NCBI GenBank assembly: GCA_016125555.1
Contig: WGLN01000017.1
Span: 94,746 to 158,745, forward strand
Direction of reading: 5' to 3'
DNA from: Porphyrobacter sp.
Lineage (GTDB): Bacteria > Pseudomonadota > Alphaproteobacteria > Sphingomonadales > Sphingomonadaceae
Length of the DNA stretch: 64,000 bases
Shown here in pieces: positions 1 through 7,480 of this stretch; position 1 is the stretch's first letter; every line of letters starts with the position of its first letter. A model generated the notes under the pieces. That model saw nothing but the letters and a program-made list of their open reading frames with translations. It searched no databases and was not told the DNA's origin. A program made the translations under genes and the position numbers.

Positions 1-594
1 GAAGGCCGCCTTGGACAACATGTGGACCTCGTCGATGATGTAGATCTTGAAGCGTGCCGAGACCGCGGCATAGCGCACCGCCTCGATGATCTCGCGGATG
101 TCGTCGATCCCGGTGTTCGAGGCCGCGTCCATCTCGATCACGTCGATGTGCCGTCCCTCGGCAATCGCGCGGCACGGCTCGCACACGCCGCAAGGGTCGA
201 TGGTCGGCCCGCCCTGCCCGTCCGGGCCGACGCAATTCAATGCCTTGGCGATCAGCCGCGCGGTCGAGGTCTTGCCGACCCCGCGCACCCCGGTCATCAG
301 GAAGGCGTGCGCCAGCCGGTCGCGCGCGATGGCATTGGCGAGCGTGCGGACCATCGCCTCCTGCCCGATCAGCTCGGAGAAGGTCTGCGGACGGTATTTG
401 CGCGCCAGCACGCGGTAGGGCTGCGCGGCGCCAGCGGGGGTCTGGACCGGGCCTGGCGGGGGCGAGACGGGGTCCGGCGCGGGCTCGGCGGCAGGCGCGG
501 GATCGCCGAACAGCGCGTTCTGCCCGGCGGCCTCCAGTTCGGCGGCGGTGGGGCCGGTTTCTTCCTCGGGAAGTTCGGGATCGGAATCGCTCAT
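1..594 (-). CDS. dnaX: DNA polymerase III subunit gamma/tau, 5' part only
   Basis: This is the clamp-loader ATPase that loads the beta clamp on DNA. Only the first 198 codons are in the window; the gene runs off the left edge. After a Pro/Ala-rich extension of about 58 residues the core begins at YRVLARKYRPQTFSELIGQE. The Walker A motif GVRGVGKTS is near residues 102-110, four zinc-binding cysteines follow (C near 121, then CGVCEPC), and the Walker B/DEVH-type motif IYIIDEVHMLSKAAF is at the cut edge. The ATG at 592-594 is the first in-frame start. The N-terminal extension is longer than in E. coli. Any tau/gamma frameshift site would lie outside the window. The gene is divergent from the DUF4188 gene. 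Confidence 0.95.
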   Translation of the reverse strand, partial: MSDSDPELPEEETGPTAAELEAAGQNALFGDPAPAAEPAPDPVSPPPGPVQTPAGAAQPYRVLARKYRPQTFSELIGQEAMVRTLANAIARDRLAHAFLMTGVRGVGKTSTARLIAKALNCVGPDGQGGPTIDPCGVCEPCRAIAEGRHIDVIEMDAASNTGIDDIREIIEAVRYAAVSARFKIYIIDEVHMLSKAAF

Positions 595-664
595 CACCGC
601 GACACCTTAGGCTGCGCCAGCGCCAATGTCGAAGCCTTGCCGACAATCTTGACCACAGCGGCGC

Positions 665-699
665 TTGATATAAGTTGCATTTCGCAATCTAGATTGCGA
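665..699 (+). promoter_or_regulatory. Putative promoter with an 18-bp palindromic operator
   Basis: A perfect palindrome TCGCAATCTAGATTGCGA occupies 682-699. A -35-like TTGATA (665-670) lies 17 bp before TCTAGA (688-693), which is the centre of the palindrome, so a bound protein would cover the -10 region. An AGGAG-type ribosome site follows at 701-706 and the GTG start is at 714. The palindrome is directly visible; the promoter and operator roles are inferred. Confidence 0.5.
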
Positions 700-713
700 G
701 GGAGGAGCAGGCG

Positions 714-1208
714 GTGACCATCATCAACGGCCGCATGACAGATGATCATGCCGGACCGCTGGTCGTGTTCCTGATCGGGATGCGCATCAATCATTTCCAC
801 AAGGTCGGTCGCTGGCTGCCGGTGATCAAGGCGATGGGGCCGATGCTGCGCGAACTTTCCGCCAATCCCGAGAGCGGTTTTCTCGGCACGGAATTCGCCC
901 TGTGCTCGCCGCGCCAGCTCCTGCTGCTGCAATATTGGCGCGACTTCGACTCGCTCGAGACCTATGCCCGCGACCGGGACGCGCTGCACTGGCCGGCATG
1001 GTCCGCGTTCAACAAGGCGATCGGCAACGACGGGACGGTGGGGATCTATCACGAGACCTACGCCGTCGCGGCAGGGGCGCACGAATGCATCTACGGAAAC
1101 ATGCCGCCCTTCGGGCTGGGGCGCTTCGCGGGTCTTGTCCCGGCAACCGGATCGCGCAATGCCGCGCGCGAACGGATGCGGGCTAGCCGCGGCGCAGGCA
1201 GCGAGTGA
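714..1208 (+). CDS. DUF4188 domain protein (monooxygenase-like)
   Basis: The 164-residue product matches the DUF4188 family, also labelled monooxygenase-like: an N-terminal VVFLIGMRINHFHKVGRWLP segment, then GPMLREL, NPESGFLG, LQYWRDFDSLETYAR and a C-terminal GIYHETY region. This is a ferredoxin-like alpha/beta-barrel fold. Its substrate is not known and it has no obvious signal peptide. The start is GTG, chosen because GGAGGAG sits 7-13 bases upstream. A perfect palindrome overlaps the likely -10 box, so expression is probably repressed by a dimeric regulator and induced by some compound. No regulator gene is adjacent; the neighbours are divergent dnaX and the SRP RNA. Confidence 0.8.
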   Translation: MTIINGRMTDDHAGPLVVFLIGMRINHFHKVGRWLPVIKAMGPMLRELSANPESGFLGTEFALCSPRQLLLLQYWRDFDSLETYARDRDALHWPAWSAFNKAIGNDGTVGIYHETYAVAAGAHECIYGNMPPFGLGRFAGLVPATGSRNAARERMRASRGAGSE

Positions 1209-1221
1209 CGAAAATAGTGCG

Positions 1222-1319
1222 GGGAAAGGAGCCGGGCGACCCGCCGCAATCCACCTGGGCTGCTTCCTTCCGGACCTGACCCGGTGAGCGGACGCAAACG
1301 TCCACCCGACTCCCAAGGC
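1222..1319 (-). ncRNA. ffs: Signal recognition particle RNA, small bacterial type (4.5S)
   Basis: On the minus strand the near-invariant Ffh-binding domain GGTCAGGTCCGGAAGGAAGC is present (plus-strand complement near 1262-1281). The outer stem is formed by GGAGTCGGG at the 5' side (complement of 1305-1313) and CCCGGCTCC at the 3' side (complement of 1228-1236), with one G-U pair. The length of about 98 nt fits small SRP RNA. The exact ends are estimated from the stem. Location beside dnaX is common in this order. Confidence 0.93.
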
Positions 1320-1351
1320 GCCATATGGCGTCGCCGGCGCGGTTCGTCAAC

Positions 1352-1630
1352 TCAGCGGAAATTGTCGGCGTAGGCCTGCAGCTTCAGCCGCTTGGGCGGG
1401 GTCGCCAGCACGCGGGCGGGGATGCCGTATTTCTCGGCATAGGCCCTCGCGGCGTCCTTGGAGGGGAAGGTCAGCTTGACCTGCGACTGCGTGTCGCCGC
1501 TGCCGGTCCAGCCCATCAGCGGATCGGCGAAGCGCGCCTGCGACTGTTCGAACTCGAGCACCCATTCATCGGTGCGCGCCTTGCCCGATTGCATCGCGTG
1601 CTTGGGCTGCTGGTAGATCCGTGCGCTCAT
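1352..1630 (-). CDS. Complex I accessory subunit, NDUFS4-like (ETC complex I subunit family)
   Basis: This 92-residue protein matches the alphaproteobacterial homologue of the NADH:ubiquinone oxidoreductase 18-kDa subunit NDUFS4. Features are the N-terminal ARIYQQPKHAMQSG, then WVLEFE, GWTGSGDTQSQVKLTFPSKD, and the C-terminal AYAEKYGIPARV and KLQAYADNFR. In mitochondria and Paracoccus the subunit supports assembly and stability of the peripheral arm of complex I. The length is typical of the bacterial form. No other nuo genes are nearby, so it is an isolated accessory gene. It lies downstream of hrpB on the same strand, 145 bp away, with a repeated hairpin element between them. Confidence 0.88.
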   Translation of the reverse strand: MSARIYQQPKHAMQSGKARTDEWVLEFEQSQARFADPLMGWTGSGDTQSQVKLTFPSKDAARAYAEKYGIPARVLATPPKRLKLQAYADNFR

Positions 1631-1692
1631 GGCCTGCCCTTTTCGTCAGCGACGCTCAGAAATCAAGCGGTGAATCGGAACGCCCCGGCGTT

Positions 1693-1775
1693 CCGCAAGC
1701 CCGACCGGGCGCCCGCAGCGACCGCAGGGAGCGAGGACAGCCAAGGCCGCGGACGCGGCCGCCGGCGCTTGAGGC
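1693..1775. repeat. Dispersed intergenic hairpin element, copy A
   Basis: AGCCAAG (1739-1745) leads into a perfect 7-bp inverted repeat GGCCGCG-GA-CGCGGCC (1745-1760), followed by GCCGGCGCTTGAGG (1761-1774). A smaller hairpin (GCCCG-AC-CGGGC) lies upstream near 1700-1711. Copies B and C elsewhere in the window share the flanks and loop but not the stem sequence. This copy directly abuts the hrpB stop codon on its 3' side. Confidence 0.75.
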
Positions 1776-4198
1776 TAGCCATTGAACGCGTTTTTCGTTC
1801 GCAGGCTCGGCTTTTCCGTCCACGGCTGGTCGGGCCAGCGGTGCTTGGGGTAGCGGCCCTTCATCTCCTTGGCGACCTCCTTCCAGCTGCCGCGCCAGAA
1901 GCCGGGCAGGTCGCGGGTCGACTGGATCGGGCGACCGGCGGGGCTGGTGAGCTTGAGCAGCAGCGCCGTGGTGCCGATCATCGGCTGTTCGTCGAGCCCG
2001 AACAGCGCCTGCACCCTGACTTCGACGCTCGGCGCGTCGTCGCCCCCATAGTCGATGGCGTGGCGGGTGTCGGCGGGCGAGGTGAAGTGGGTCGGCGCGG
2101 CGCGTTCGAAGGCGGTCTTCGCGTTCCAGTCGATGAGCGCCAGCGCGGCTTCGGCATAGCGGTGCGGCGGAAGGTCCAAGTCGCGCCGGCCGGCGAGCAG
2201 CGGCGCGAGCCAGTCCGCCGCCCGCTCACGCAGGGCCTCGGGCGAAAGCGCCTCGACCCCGGCGAAGCGGGCGCGGGCGAAGAATCCGGGCGGCAGCAGT
2301 TCCCCCAGTCGCTCCACAGCCTTTTCCACAAGGATGTCCGCATAGAGCGCCGGGTCGGGCGAGGCCTCGGGCACGCTCGCCAGCACGATCGCGCCGAACC
2401 GGCGTTCGCGCCGCGCCTCGACCCTGTCCTTCTGGCTGTTCCAGCGGGTTGTGACGCGTTCCTGCAATGCGTCGGCGAACAGCGCGGCGATGCGCTCGGG
2501 AGCGATTTGCGCCCCGGCGGTGATGCGCGCGCCCTTGGCCTGCCCCTGCGCATCGCCGATCACGATCCACTCCGCGCGCGCCAGCGGCGAGGCGGGGTCG
2601 AGCACATAGCCGCGCCCGCCCGCGCTGATCCAGTGCTCGCCCGAAGCATCGCGGCGCCGGGCAACGAAATCGGGCCGGGCGAGGGCGAGTGCCTCGGCAG
2701 CATCGGCGGCGGGACTGCTGCCGAGGGCATCCACCAGCCTTGCCGCCTGCTTCGCCCATCCTTGCGCGATGCGCGCCGCCGCGACGCTGCGCTGCGCCCG
2801 GTCGCCGCGCCAGCGCGCGAGGCGCTGCATCAGGTCCTCGCCCCTTCCCCCAAGCCCGCGTTCCTGGAGCAGCATGACCAGCCGCGCCGCATCCTCGCCC
2901 ACCCCTGCCGCCGCGCCGTGGAGCACGGCGGCGGCGTGGTCGGGGGCCATCGGCAGGCCCGCGATCGCCTCGCCAAGCGGGGTGATGCGCCCCGCCGCGT
3001 CGAGCGCGCCCAGCGCCGTCAGCGCCCGCCGCCCCGCCGCGACCGAAGCTGCGGGCGGCGGGTCGAGCCACGGCAGGCCCGCCGGATCGCTCGTCCCCCA
3101 TTTCGCCAGCCGCAGCAGCAGCGGGGCGAGATCGGCCTGGACGATCTCGGGCGGGGCGAATTCGGGGCGACCGGCATGGCCCGCCTCCTCCCACAGGCGG
3201 TAGGCGACCCCCGGCCCCTGCCGCGCCGCGCGGCCTGCGCGCTGCGCCGCCGAAGCCTGCGAGGCGCGGCGGGTGACGAGGTGCGTGGTGCCGCCCGCAC
3301 GGTCGAACTCGGCGAGCCGCGCGAGGCCCGAGTCCACCACCACGCTCACCCCGTCGAGCGTCAGCGAGGTCTCGGCGATGGCGGTGGCGAGCACGATCCG
3401 GCGGCGGCCAGCCTCGTCGCGGCGAATCGCGGCGCGCTGCAATGGGGCTTCGACCTGTCCGTGGAGCGCATGGATCGGGACGCCCGGAAGCCGCGTTTCC
3501 AGCCGCTCGCGCACCCGCTCGATCTCGCGCACGCCGGGCAGAAAGGCGAGGATGTCGCCTGCCTCCTCGCGCCACGCGGTGAGCACGGCGGCGGCCATGC
3601 GATCCTCGATTGCCTGTGCGGCATCGCCGCCAAGCCAGCGGATTTCCAAGGGGAAGCTGCGCCCCTCGCTTTCGATGACGCGCGCACCCTCGCCCAGCAG
3701 CCGGGCAAAGCGCGCGCCGTCGATGGTCGCCGACATCACCAGGACGCGCAGGTCCTCGCGCAGCACCGCGCGGGTCTCGAGCGCCAGCGCGAGGCCGAGG
3801 TCGCTGTCGAGCGCGCGTTCGTGCGCCTCGTCGAACAGCAGGGCGGAGACGCCGGGCAGTTCCGGGTCCTCCACCAGCCGGTTCACCAAAATCGCCTCGG
3901 TGACGACGAGGATCCGGGTCTTCGCCGACACCTTGCTGTCGAGGCGGGTCATGTAGCCGACCGTTTCGCCCGGCGTCTCGCCCAGCAGCTCGGCCATGCG
4001 CTCGGCGGCGGCGCGGGCGGCGACCCGGCGGGGCGAGGTGAGGATGATCTGCCCGCTGCACCACGGCTGCCCAAGCAGATCGGGCGCGACCGCGGTGGTC
4101 TTGCCCGCGCCCGGCGGCGCGACCAGCACCGCGGCGCCCTCCCCAGCCAACGCGGCGCGGAGTTTGGGGAGGACCGCGGTGATCGGCAGTTCGCTCAC
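1775..4198 (-). CDS. hrpB: ATP-dependent helicase HrpB
   Basis: This is a DEAH-box RNA helicase of the HrpB family. Motif I APPGAGKTT is near residue 30, motif II is DEAHERALD, motif III is VMSATIDGARFA, and AQRAGRAARQGPG is motif VI. A ratchet-type region and the HrpB C-terminal domain follow, ending in the typical RYPKHRWPDQPW segment. The length of about 807 residues is normal. I chose the GTG at 4196-4198 over an upstream TTG because it overlaps the stop of the XRE gene (GTGA) and has GGGAGG just upstream. The function in bacteria is poorly defined; HrpA relatives act in mRNA processing and ribosome rescue. Confidence 0.92.
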   Translation of the reverse strand: MSELPITAVLPKLRAALAGEGAAVLVAPPGAGKTTAVAPDLLGQPWCSGQIILTSPRRVAARAAAERMAELLGETPGETVGYMTRLDSKVSAKTRILVVTEAILVNRLVEDPELPGVSALLFDEAHERALDSDLGLALALETRAVLREDLRVLVMSATIDGARFARLLGEGARVIESEGRSFPLEIRWLGGDAAQAIEDRMAAAVLTAWREEAGDILAFLPGVREIERVRERLETRLPGVPIHALHGQVEAPLQRAAIRRDEAGRRRIVLATAIAETSLTLDGVSVVVDSGLARLAEFDRAGGTTHLVTRRASQASAAQRAGRAARQGPGVAYRLWEEAGHAGRPEFAPPEIVQADLAPLLLRLAKWGTSDPAGLPWLDPPPAASVAAGRRALTALGALDAAGRITPLGEAIAGLPMAPDHAAAVLHGAAAGVGEDAARLVMLLQERGLGGRGEDLMQRLARWRGDRAQRSVAAARIAQGWAKQAARLVDALGSSPAADAAEALALARPDFVARRRDASGEHWISAGGRGYVLDPASPLARAEWIVIGDAQGQAKGARITAGAQIAPERIAALFADALQERVTTRWNSQKDRVEARRERRFGAIVLASVPEASPDPALYADILVEKAVERLGELLPPGFFARARFAGVEALSPEALRERAADWLAPLLAGRRDLDLPPHRYAEAALALIDWNAKTAFERAAPTHFTSPADTRHAIDYGGDDAPSVEVRVQALFGLDEQPMIGTTALLLKLTSPAGRPIQSTRDLPGFWRGSWKEVAKEMKGRYPKHRWPDQPWTEKPSLRTKNAFNG

Positions 4199-4413
4199 TC
4201 GCCCTCCCAACCGAACACGTCCTCGACACCCACGCCGAACAGCCGGGCGATGCGAAACGCGGTTTCGAGGCTGGGCGAATAGCGCCCCTGTTCGATCGCG
4301 ATGATCGTGTGGCGCGTGACCCCCACCGCGTCGCCCAACGCGGCCTGGCTCATCTTCCCGTGCTCCTCGCGCAGTTCGCGCACGCGGTTGGTGATCGGCG
4401 GCCGCTTACCCAT
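4195..4413 (-). CDS. Small XRE-family helix-turn-helix regulator
   Basis: The product is about 72 residues and consists almost only of a Cro/CI-type HTH (NRVRELREEHGKMSQAALGD, then TRHTIIAIEQGRYSPSLETA). Proteins of this size lack an effector domain and typically repress their own operon. The preferred start is the ATG at 4411-4413; an upstream TTG is possible. The gene lies 12 bp after the four-helix membrane-protein gene and overlaps hrpB by 4 bp, so the three genes are probably co-transcribed. Two palindromes upstream of the membrane-protein gene (4849-4868 and 4886-4905) are its likely operators. Confidence 0.88.
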   Translation of the reverse strand: MGKRPPITNRVRELREEHGKMSQAALGDAVGVTRHTIIAIEQGRYSPSLETAFRIARLFGVGVEDVFGWEGE

Positions 4414-4425
4414 GACCAAGGCCCA

Positions 4426-4830
4426 TCAGAACGAGCGGCGCAGCAGCGCGATCTGCATGGCGTAATTGACGATCTGAGCGATAATCAGGGCAAAGATCGC
4501 ATGGTGGAACAGCATATTGCCATTGGGGAAGGCAAGGTAGGCGGCACCTGCCATCACCACGCCGACCTCCATCACCGTGCTCGACCAACGCGAGGCTCGG
4601 TCCGCCACCATTCGCTCGCGCTCGTCGGCCGGAGCCGAGGCTTCGCGGGGCGACCAGATGGCGAGCGCCACCTGCGCAACGATCGAGGCCAGCACCACCA
4701 TCAGCACATAGGGCAGCACCGCGACAAGCACCGGCGCGCCCGGATCCTGCGCCACCGTGGCGAGATAGAAGCCGCCGGTGAGGATCATCACGACCATCAT
4801 CACCCACGCCGATTTTTCCCTGAACGCCAT
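4426..4830 (-). CDS. Four-helix integral membrane protein paired with XRE regulator
   Basis: The 134-residue product has four predicted membrane helices: about 8-28 (WVMMVVMILTGGFYLATVA), 34-58, a third around 84-103, and 107-128. They are separated by a charged cytoplasmic loop (PREASAPADERERMVADRAS). I do not recognise a specific family, but small 4-TM proteins encoded with a minimal XRE regulator recur in bacteria (DUF2178-like gene pairs). The function is unknown. It is the first gene of a probable operon with the XRE gene and hrpB, under the paired palindromes. Confidence 0.75.
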   Translation of the reverse strand: MAFREKSAWVMMVVMILTGGFYLATVAQDPGAPVLVAVLPYVLMVVLASIVAQVALAIWSPREASAPADERERMVADRASRWSSTVMEVGVVMAGAAYLAFPNGNMLFHHAIFALIIAQIVNYAMQIALLRRSF

Positions 4831-4848
4831 TTCCTGATTCCCTTCGTC

Positions 4849-4868
4849 ATGTAGAATATCTTCTACAT
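4849..4868 (-). promoter_or_regulatory. Operator palindrome 1 of the XRE/membrane-protein operon
   Basis: ATGTAGAA-TATC-TTCTACAT is a perfect 8-4-8 inverted repeat 18 bp upstream of the ATG of the membrane-protein gene. A possible minus-strand promoter has -35 TTTGAA (complement of 4875-4880) and -10 TATTCT (complement of 4853-4858, inside the palindrome). The palindrome is seen directly; assignment to the XRE protein is inferred. Confidence 0.75.
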
Positions 4869-4885
4869 ACGAGGTTCAAACCGGA

Positions 4886-4905
4886 ATGTCGAATATTTTC
4901 GACAT
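4886..4905 (-). promoter_or_regulatory. Operator palindrome 2 of the XRE/membrane-protein operon
   Basis: ATGTCGAA-TATT-TTCGACAT is a perfect 8-4-8 inverted repeat with the same architecture as palindrome 1. The two arms differ only at the fifth base (A to C), and the change is matched on the other arm. The centres are 37 bp apart, about 3.5 helical turns. It lies just upstream of the putative -35 box. Confidence 0.75.
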
Positions 4906-4922
4906 CGAACCGAAGTGGCGGG

Positions 4923-5933
4923 TCAATGCCCCCGTGCGACCGCGAATTGCGCCGCTTCGGCCATGGCCGCGCGCGCCTTGCTGTCGGGGAAGATCGAGAT
5001 CGCGTCGATCGCGCGGTGCGCGAAGTGGCGGGCGCGTTCGCGGGTGTCCTCGAGCGCATTGTGCTTCGCGATCAGGCCGGTCGCATGGTCGAGATCATCG
5101 TCCGAGGTGCGGTGGCCGATGATCGCGTCCTTCCAGAACTTGCGTTCCGTCTCGTTGCCGCGGGCATAGGCGAGGATCACCGGCAGGGTCATCTTGCCCT
5201 CGCGGAAATCGTCGCCCCGCGCCTTGCCCATCTCGGCGGCGTCCGAATCGTAGTCGATCGCGTCGTCGACCAGCTGGAAGGCCACCCCGAGATTGCGGCC
5301 ATAAGCCTCGAGCGCGTGCTCCTGCTCCTCGGAGCACTCGGCGACCACCGCGCTGATCTGGCTGGCTGCGGCGAACAGCGCCGCGGTCTTGGCGCCGATG
5401 ATGTGGAGATACTGCTCCTCGCTGGTGGCAATCTGGCGCTGCGCGGACAGCTGCGAGACCTCGCCCTCCGCGATCACCGCGCTCGCCCGGCTGAGGATGC
5501 TGAGCACCCGCAGCGACCCGTCCTCGGTCATCAGCTCGAAGGCGCGGGAGAACAGGAAATCGCCGACCAGCACGGTCGCCGGGTTGCCGAAGATGATGTT
5601 GGCCGCAGCCTTCCCGCGCCGCAGTTCGCTGCCGTCCACGACATCGTCGTGCAGCAGGGTGGCGGTGTGGATGAACTCGACCGCCGCGGCGAGCTTGTGG
5701 TGGCGGGTGCCCTTGTAGCCGACCAGCTCGGCGCCCGCGAGGGTCAGCATCGGCCGCAGCCGCTTGCCCCCGCCGCTGATGAGGTGCCCGGCGAGCCGCG
5801 GGATCAGCGGGATCTCGCTCTGCATCCGGTCGAGGATCACGGCGTTCACCGAATTCATCCCCGCCGCCGTCAGCGACAGCATCGGATCGAGCGTCGGTGC
5901 CTTGCGCGGCAGAGGGACGATATCGGCACTCAT
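4923..5933 (-). CDS. Polyprenyl diphosphate synthase (probably decaprenyl, ubiquinone side chain)
   Basis: This is a trans-polyprenyl diphosphate synthase of 336 residues. It has the first Asp-rich motif LLHDDVVDGSELRRGKAA, preceded by GGGKRLRPML, and the second Asp-rich motif FQLVDDAIDYDSD. It condenses isopentenyl diphosphate onto an allylic primer to make the long side chain of ubiquinone. Sphingomonads make Q-10, so decaprenyl is more likely than octaprenyl; chain length cannot be read from motifs alone. The start ATG is followed by MSADIVPLPRKAPTLDPM, typical of the alphaproteobacterial group. It is divergent from chorismate mutase (68 bp between starts). Confidence 0.93.
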   Translation of the reverse strand: MSADIVPLPRKAPTLDPMLSLTAAGMNSVNAVILDRMQSEIPLIPRLAGHLISGGGKRLRPMLTLAGAELVGYKGTRHHKLAAAVEFIHTATLLHDDVVDGSELRRGKAAANIIFGNPATVLVGDFLFSRAFELMTEDGSLRVLSILSRASAVIAEGEVSQLSAQRQIATSEEQYLHIIGAKTAALFAAASQISAVVAECSEEQEHALEAYGRNLGVAFQLVDDAIDYDSDAAEMGKARGDDFREGKMTLPVILAYARGNETERKFWKDAIIGHRTSDDDLDHATGLIAKHNALEDTRERARHFAHRAIDAISIFPDSKARAAMAEAAQFAVARGH

Positions 5934-6001
5934 CTTCGCCCGGCATTACGGCCCCGCCGCCGTGCTTGGCAAGCGCAGAATTGCTGCTAGTTTCGCGCGC
6001 C

Positions 6002-6301
6002 ATGCCGCAGGAAACGCAAGCCCCCGATCCGGTTCTGGCCGCCTATCGCAAGAGCATCGACAACATCGATGCCGCGCTGATCCACATCCTCGCCGAGCGG
6101 TTCCGGATCACCCAGGCGGTGGGCGAATACAAGGCCAGGGCGACCCTGCCGCCCGCCGATCCGGAGCGCGAGGCGAAGCAGATCGCGCGGCTGAGGAAGC
6201 TCTCGGAAGAGGCGAACCTCGATCCCGAGTTCTCCGAGAAGTTCCTGCGCTTCATCATCGAGGAAGTGATCCGCCACCACGAAAAGGCGCGCGGCGGCTG
6301 A
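6002..6301 (+). CDS. Chorismate mutase, AroQ type
   Basis: This 99-residue all-helical AroQ mutase converts chorismate to prephenate for Phe and Tyr synthesis. Seen are the N-terminal helix AYRKSIDNIDAALIHILAER with the conserved active-site Arg, the FRITQAVGEYKA segment with the conserved Lys, and the C-terminal helix SEKFLRFIIEEVIRHHEKA. It is cytoplasmic with no signal peptide, unlike the secreted AroQ-gamma class. The start is the ATG at 6002; a longer in-frame extension back to 5897 would overlap the divergent polyprenyl synthase and has no homology. No fused prephenate dehydratase or dehydrogenase domain is present. Confidence 0.93.
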   Translation: MPQETQAPDPVLAAYRKSIDNIDAALIHILAERFRITQAVGEYKARATLPPADPEREAKQIARLRKLSEEANLDPEFSEKFLRFIIEEVIRHHEKARGG

Positions 6302-6308
6302 CCTCGCT

Positions 6309-6686
6309 TCAGGGCGCGGCGCTGTCCGCGGCGGTCGGCAGCACCGGTGGGGGTGGCGGTGCGGAGGGCGGCGGCGACGGGGTGCCGAGCGCCTCGGCCC
6401 GTTCGCGCAGGATACGCCGCTGCGCGCGGGTGAGGCGCACGCTCTGGCCGTTTCCGAGCGAGGCGTGGCTGCCCCGTCCCGAATAGATCAAGGGCCCGGA
6501 CAGGCAGGTCGCATCGCGGCCGAAATCGACGTCGCATTGCGGACCGATGCCGCGCCGGGAGATCTCCGGGGCGACATAGGGATTGGCGAAGACGGTGCGC
6601 CGGCCTTCCAGCGGATCGGCGGTCGCGCAGCCGCCGGCAAGAAGGGCGGCGGCAGCGGCAATGACGCTGCCCGATGCTGCCTTCAT
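6309..6686 (-). CDS. Small lipoprotein of unknown function
   Basis: The 125-residue product has a type II signal peptide with lipobox LLAGGC at about residues 15-20. It continues with a charged middle (FANPYVAPEISRRGIGPQCD, then NGQSVRLTRAQRRILRERAE) and a Pro-rich tail (SPPPSAPPPPPVL). It should be anchored in the outer or inner membrane. Two more cysteines could form a disulphide in the periplasm. I do not recognise a family. It converges on chorismate mutase with 7 bp between stops and lies downstream of the envelope-signalling block. Confidence 0.75.
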   Translation of the reverse strand: MKAASGSVIAAAAALLAGGCATADPLEGRRTVFANPYVAPEISRRGIGPQCDVDFGRDATCLSGPLIYSGRGSHASLGNGQSVRLTRAQRRILRERAEALGTPSPPPSAPPPPPVLPTAADSAAP

Positions 6687-6809
6687 GCTGTCCGCCTCCC
6701 GCTGCTCACTACGCCAATACAGTCACTTGGCGGCGCTTAATCGCGGGTGAACGCCACACGGCGCGGTGCCGGCTCGCGGCACCGCGCCCGGTGGGCCGGT
6801 CGCAGGACC

Positions 6810-7361
6810 TTAGCGCGGACGGCGCGCGCGCGGCGGCTTCGCGCCGGGGGCATGGGTGCGGGTGACGCTGCGGGTCACCGTGCCCTCGCTGCGAGTGGTC
6901 GTCCGGTCGCGCGCGGCGAGCACCGCGCCGCTGCTGTCGGTGATGCGCTGGCTGGCCTGCGAATTGCCCTGACCATCGCGGCTGCGGCTGCCTTCGATGC
7001 CGTAAACCTCGCCGCCGCGCCCGGTGGCGGTGCCGGCGAAGGTCGAACCATTGTCGGTGCGGGTGCGTTCGCCATGGAGTTCGCGGGTGTTGCCCTGCGG
7101 CCCGGTCTGCACGACGTCGATGGTCGCGCCGGTGTCGGTGCGCTGGCGCACGGCACTGCTGGTCGCCGTGTTGCCGGTGCGCAGATTGGTGGCCTCGCGG
7201 GTGCGGGTCGCGGTGCCCGCCGCGCGATCGACCGTGGTGGTCTGCGAGGCGCTGACATTGGGGCCTTCATAGCTGCGGGTGCGGGTCCGCTCCTGCGCGG
7301 CGGCAGGCATCGCCAGCGCCAACGCCGCGAGCGAGGCGAGCATCAGGGGGGTCTTGTTCAT
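6810..7361 (-). CDS. Secreted Thr/Arg/Gly-rich hypothetical protein
   Basis: The 183-residue product has a clear Sec signal peptide (start MNKTPLMLASLAALALAMPA, cleavage near AAAQ). The mature part is low in hydrophobic residues and rich in Thr, Arg, Gly and Ser, with loosely repeated beta-hairpin-like segments such as TATRTREATNLRTGNTATSS. It ends in a basic tail (KPPRARRPR). No family is recognised. The start at 7361 follows GGAGGAT about 7-10 bases upstream; a longer open frame extends upstream without signal-peptide logic. It lies 119 bp downstream of the anti-sigma gene on the same strand and could belong to that regulon. Confidence 0.75.
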   Translation of the reverse strand: MNKTPLMLASLAALALAMPAAAQERTRTRSYEGPNVSASQTTTVDRAAGTATRTREATNLRTGNTATSSAVRQRTDTGATIDVVQTGPQGNTRELHGERTRTDNGSTFAGTATGRGGEVYGIEGSRSRDGQGNSQASQRITDSSGAVLAARDRTTTRSEGTVTRSVTRTHAPGAKPPRARRPR

Positions 7362-7480
7362 CGCGGAAATCCTCCTTGCGTTTCGGGTTGTCGCCGGACC
7401 GCGGCGGGGGCGTGCGGCCGGTGACATGGAGGAAACGCAGGAACGGCGGCGACCCTTCGCGAAAAGGATGCGCGGCGCGC

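Noticed and set aside
1325..4282. 985-codon open frame on the plus strand opposite hrpB
   Set aside because: It is an antisense shadow of a clearly recognised helicase, Arg/Gly/Ala-rich and without any domain. Long shadow frames are expected at this GC content.
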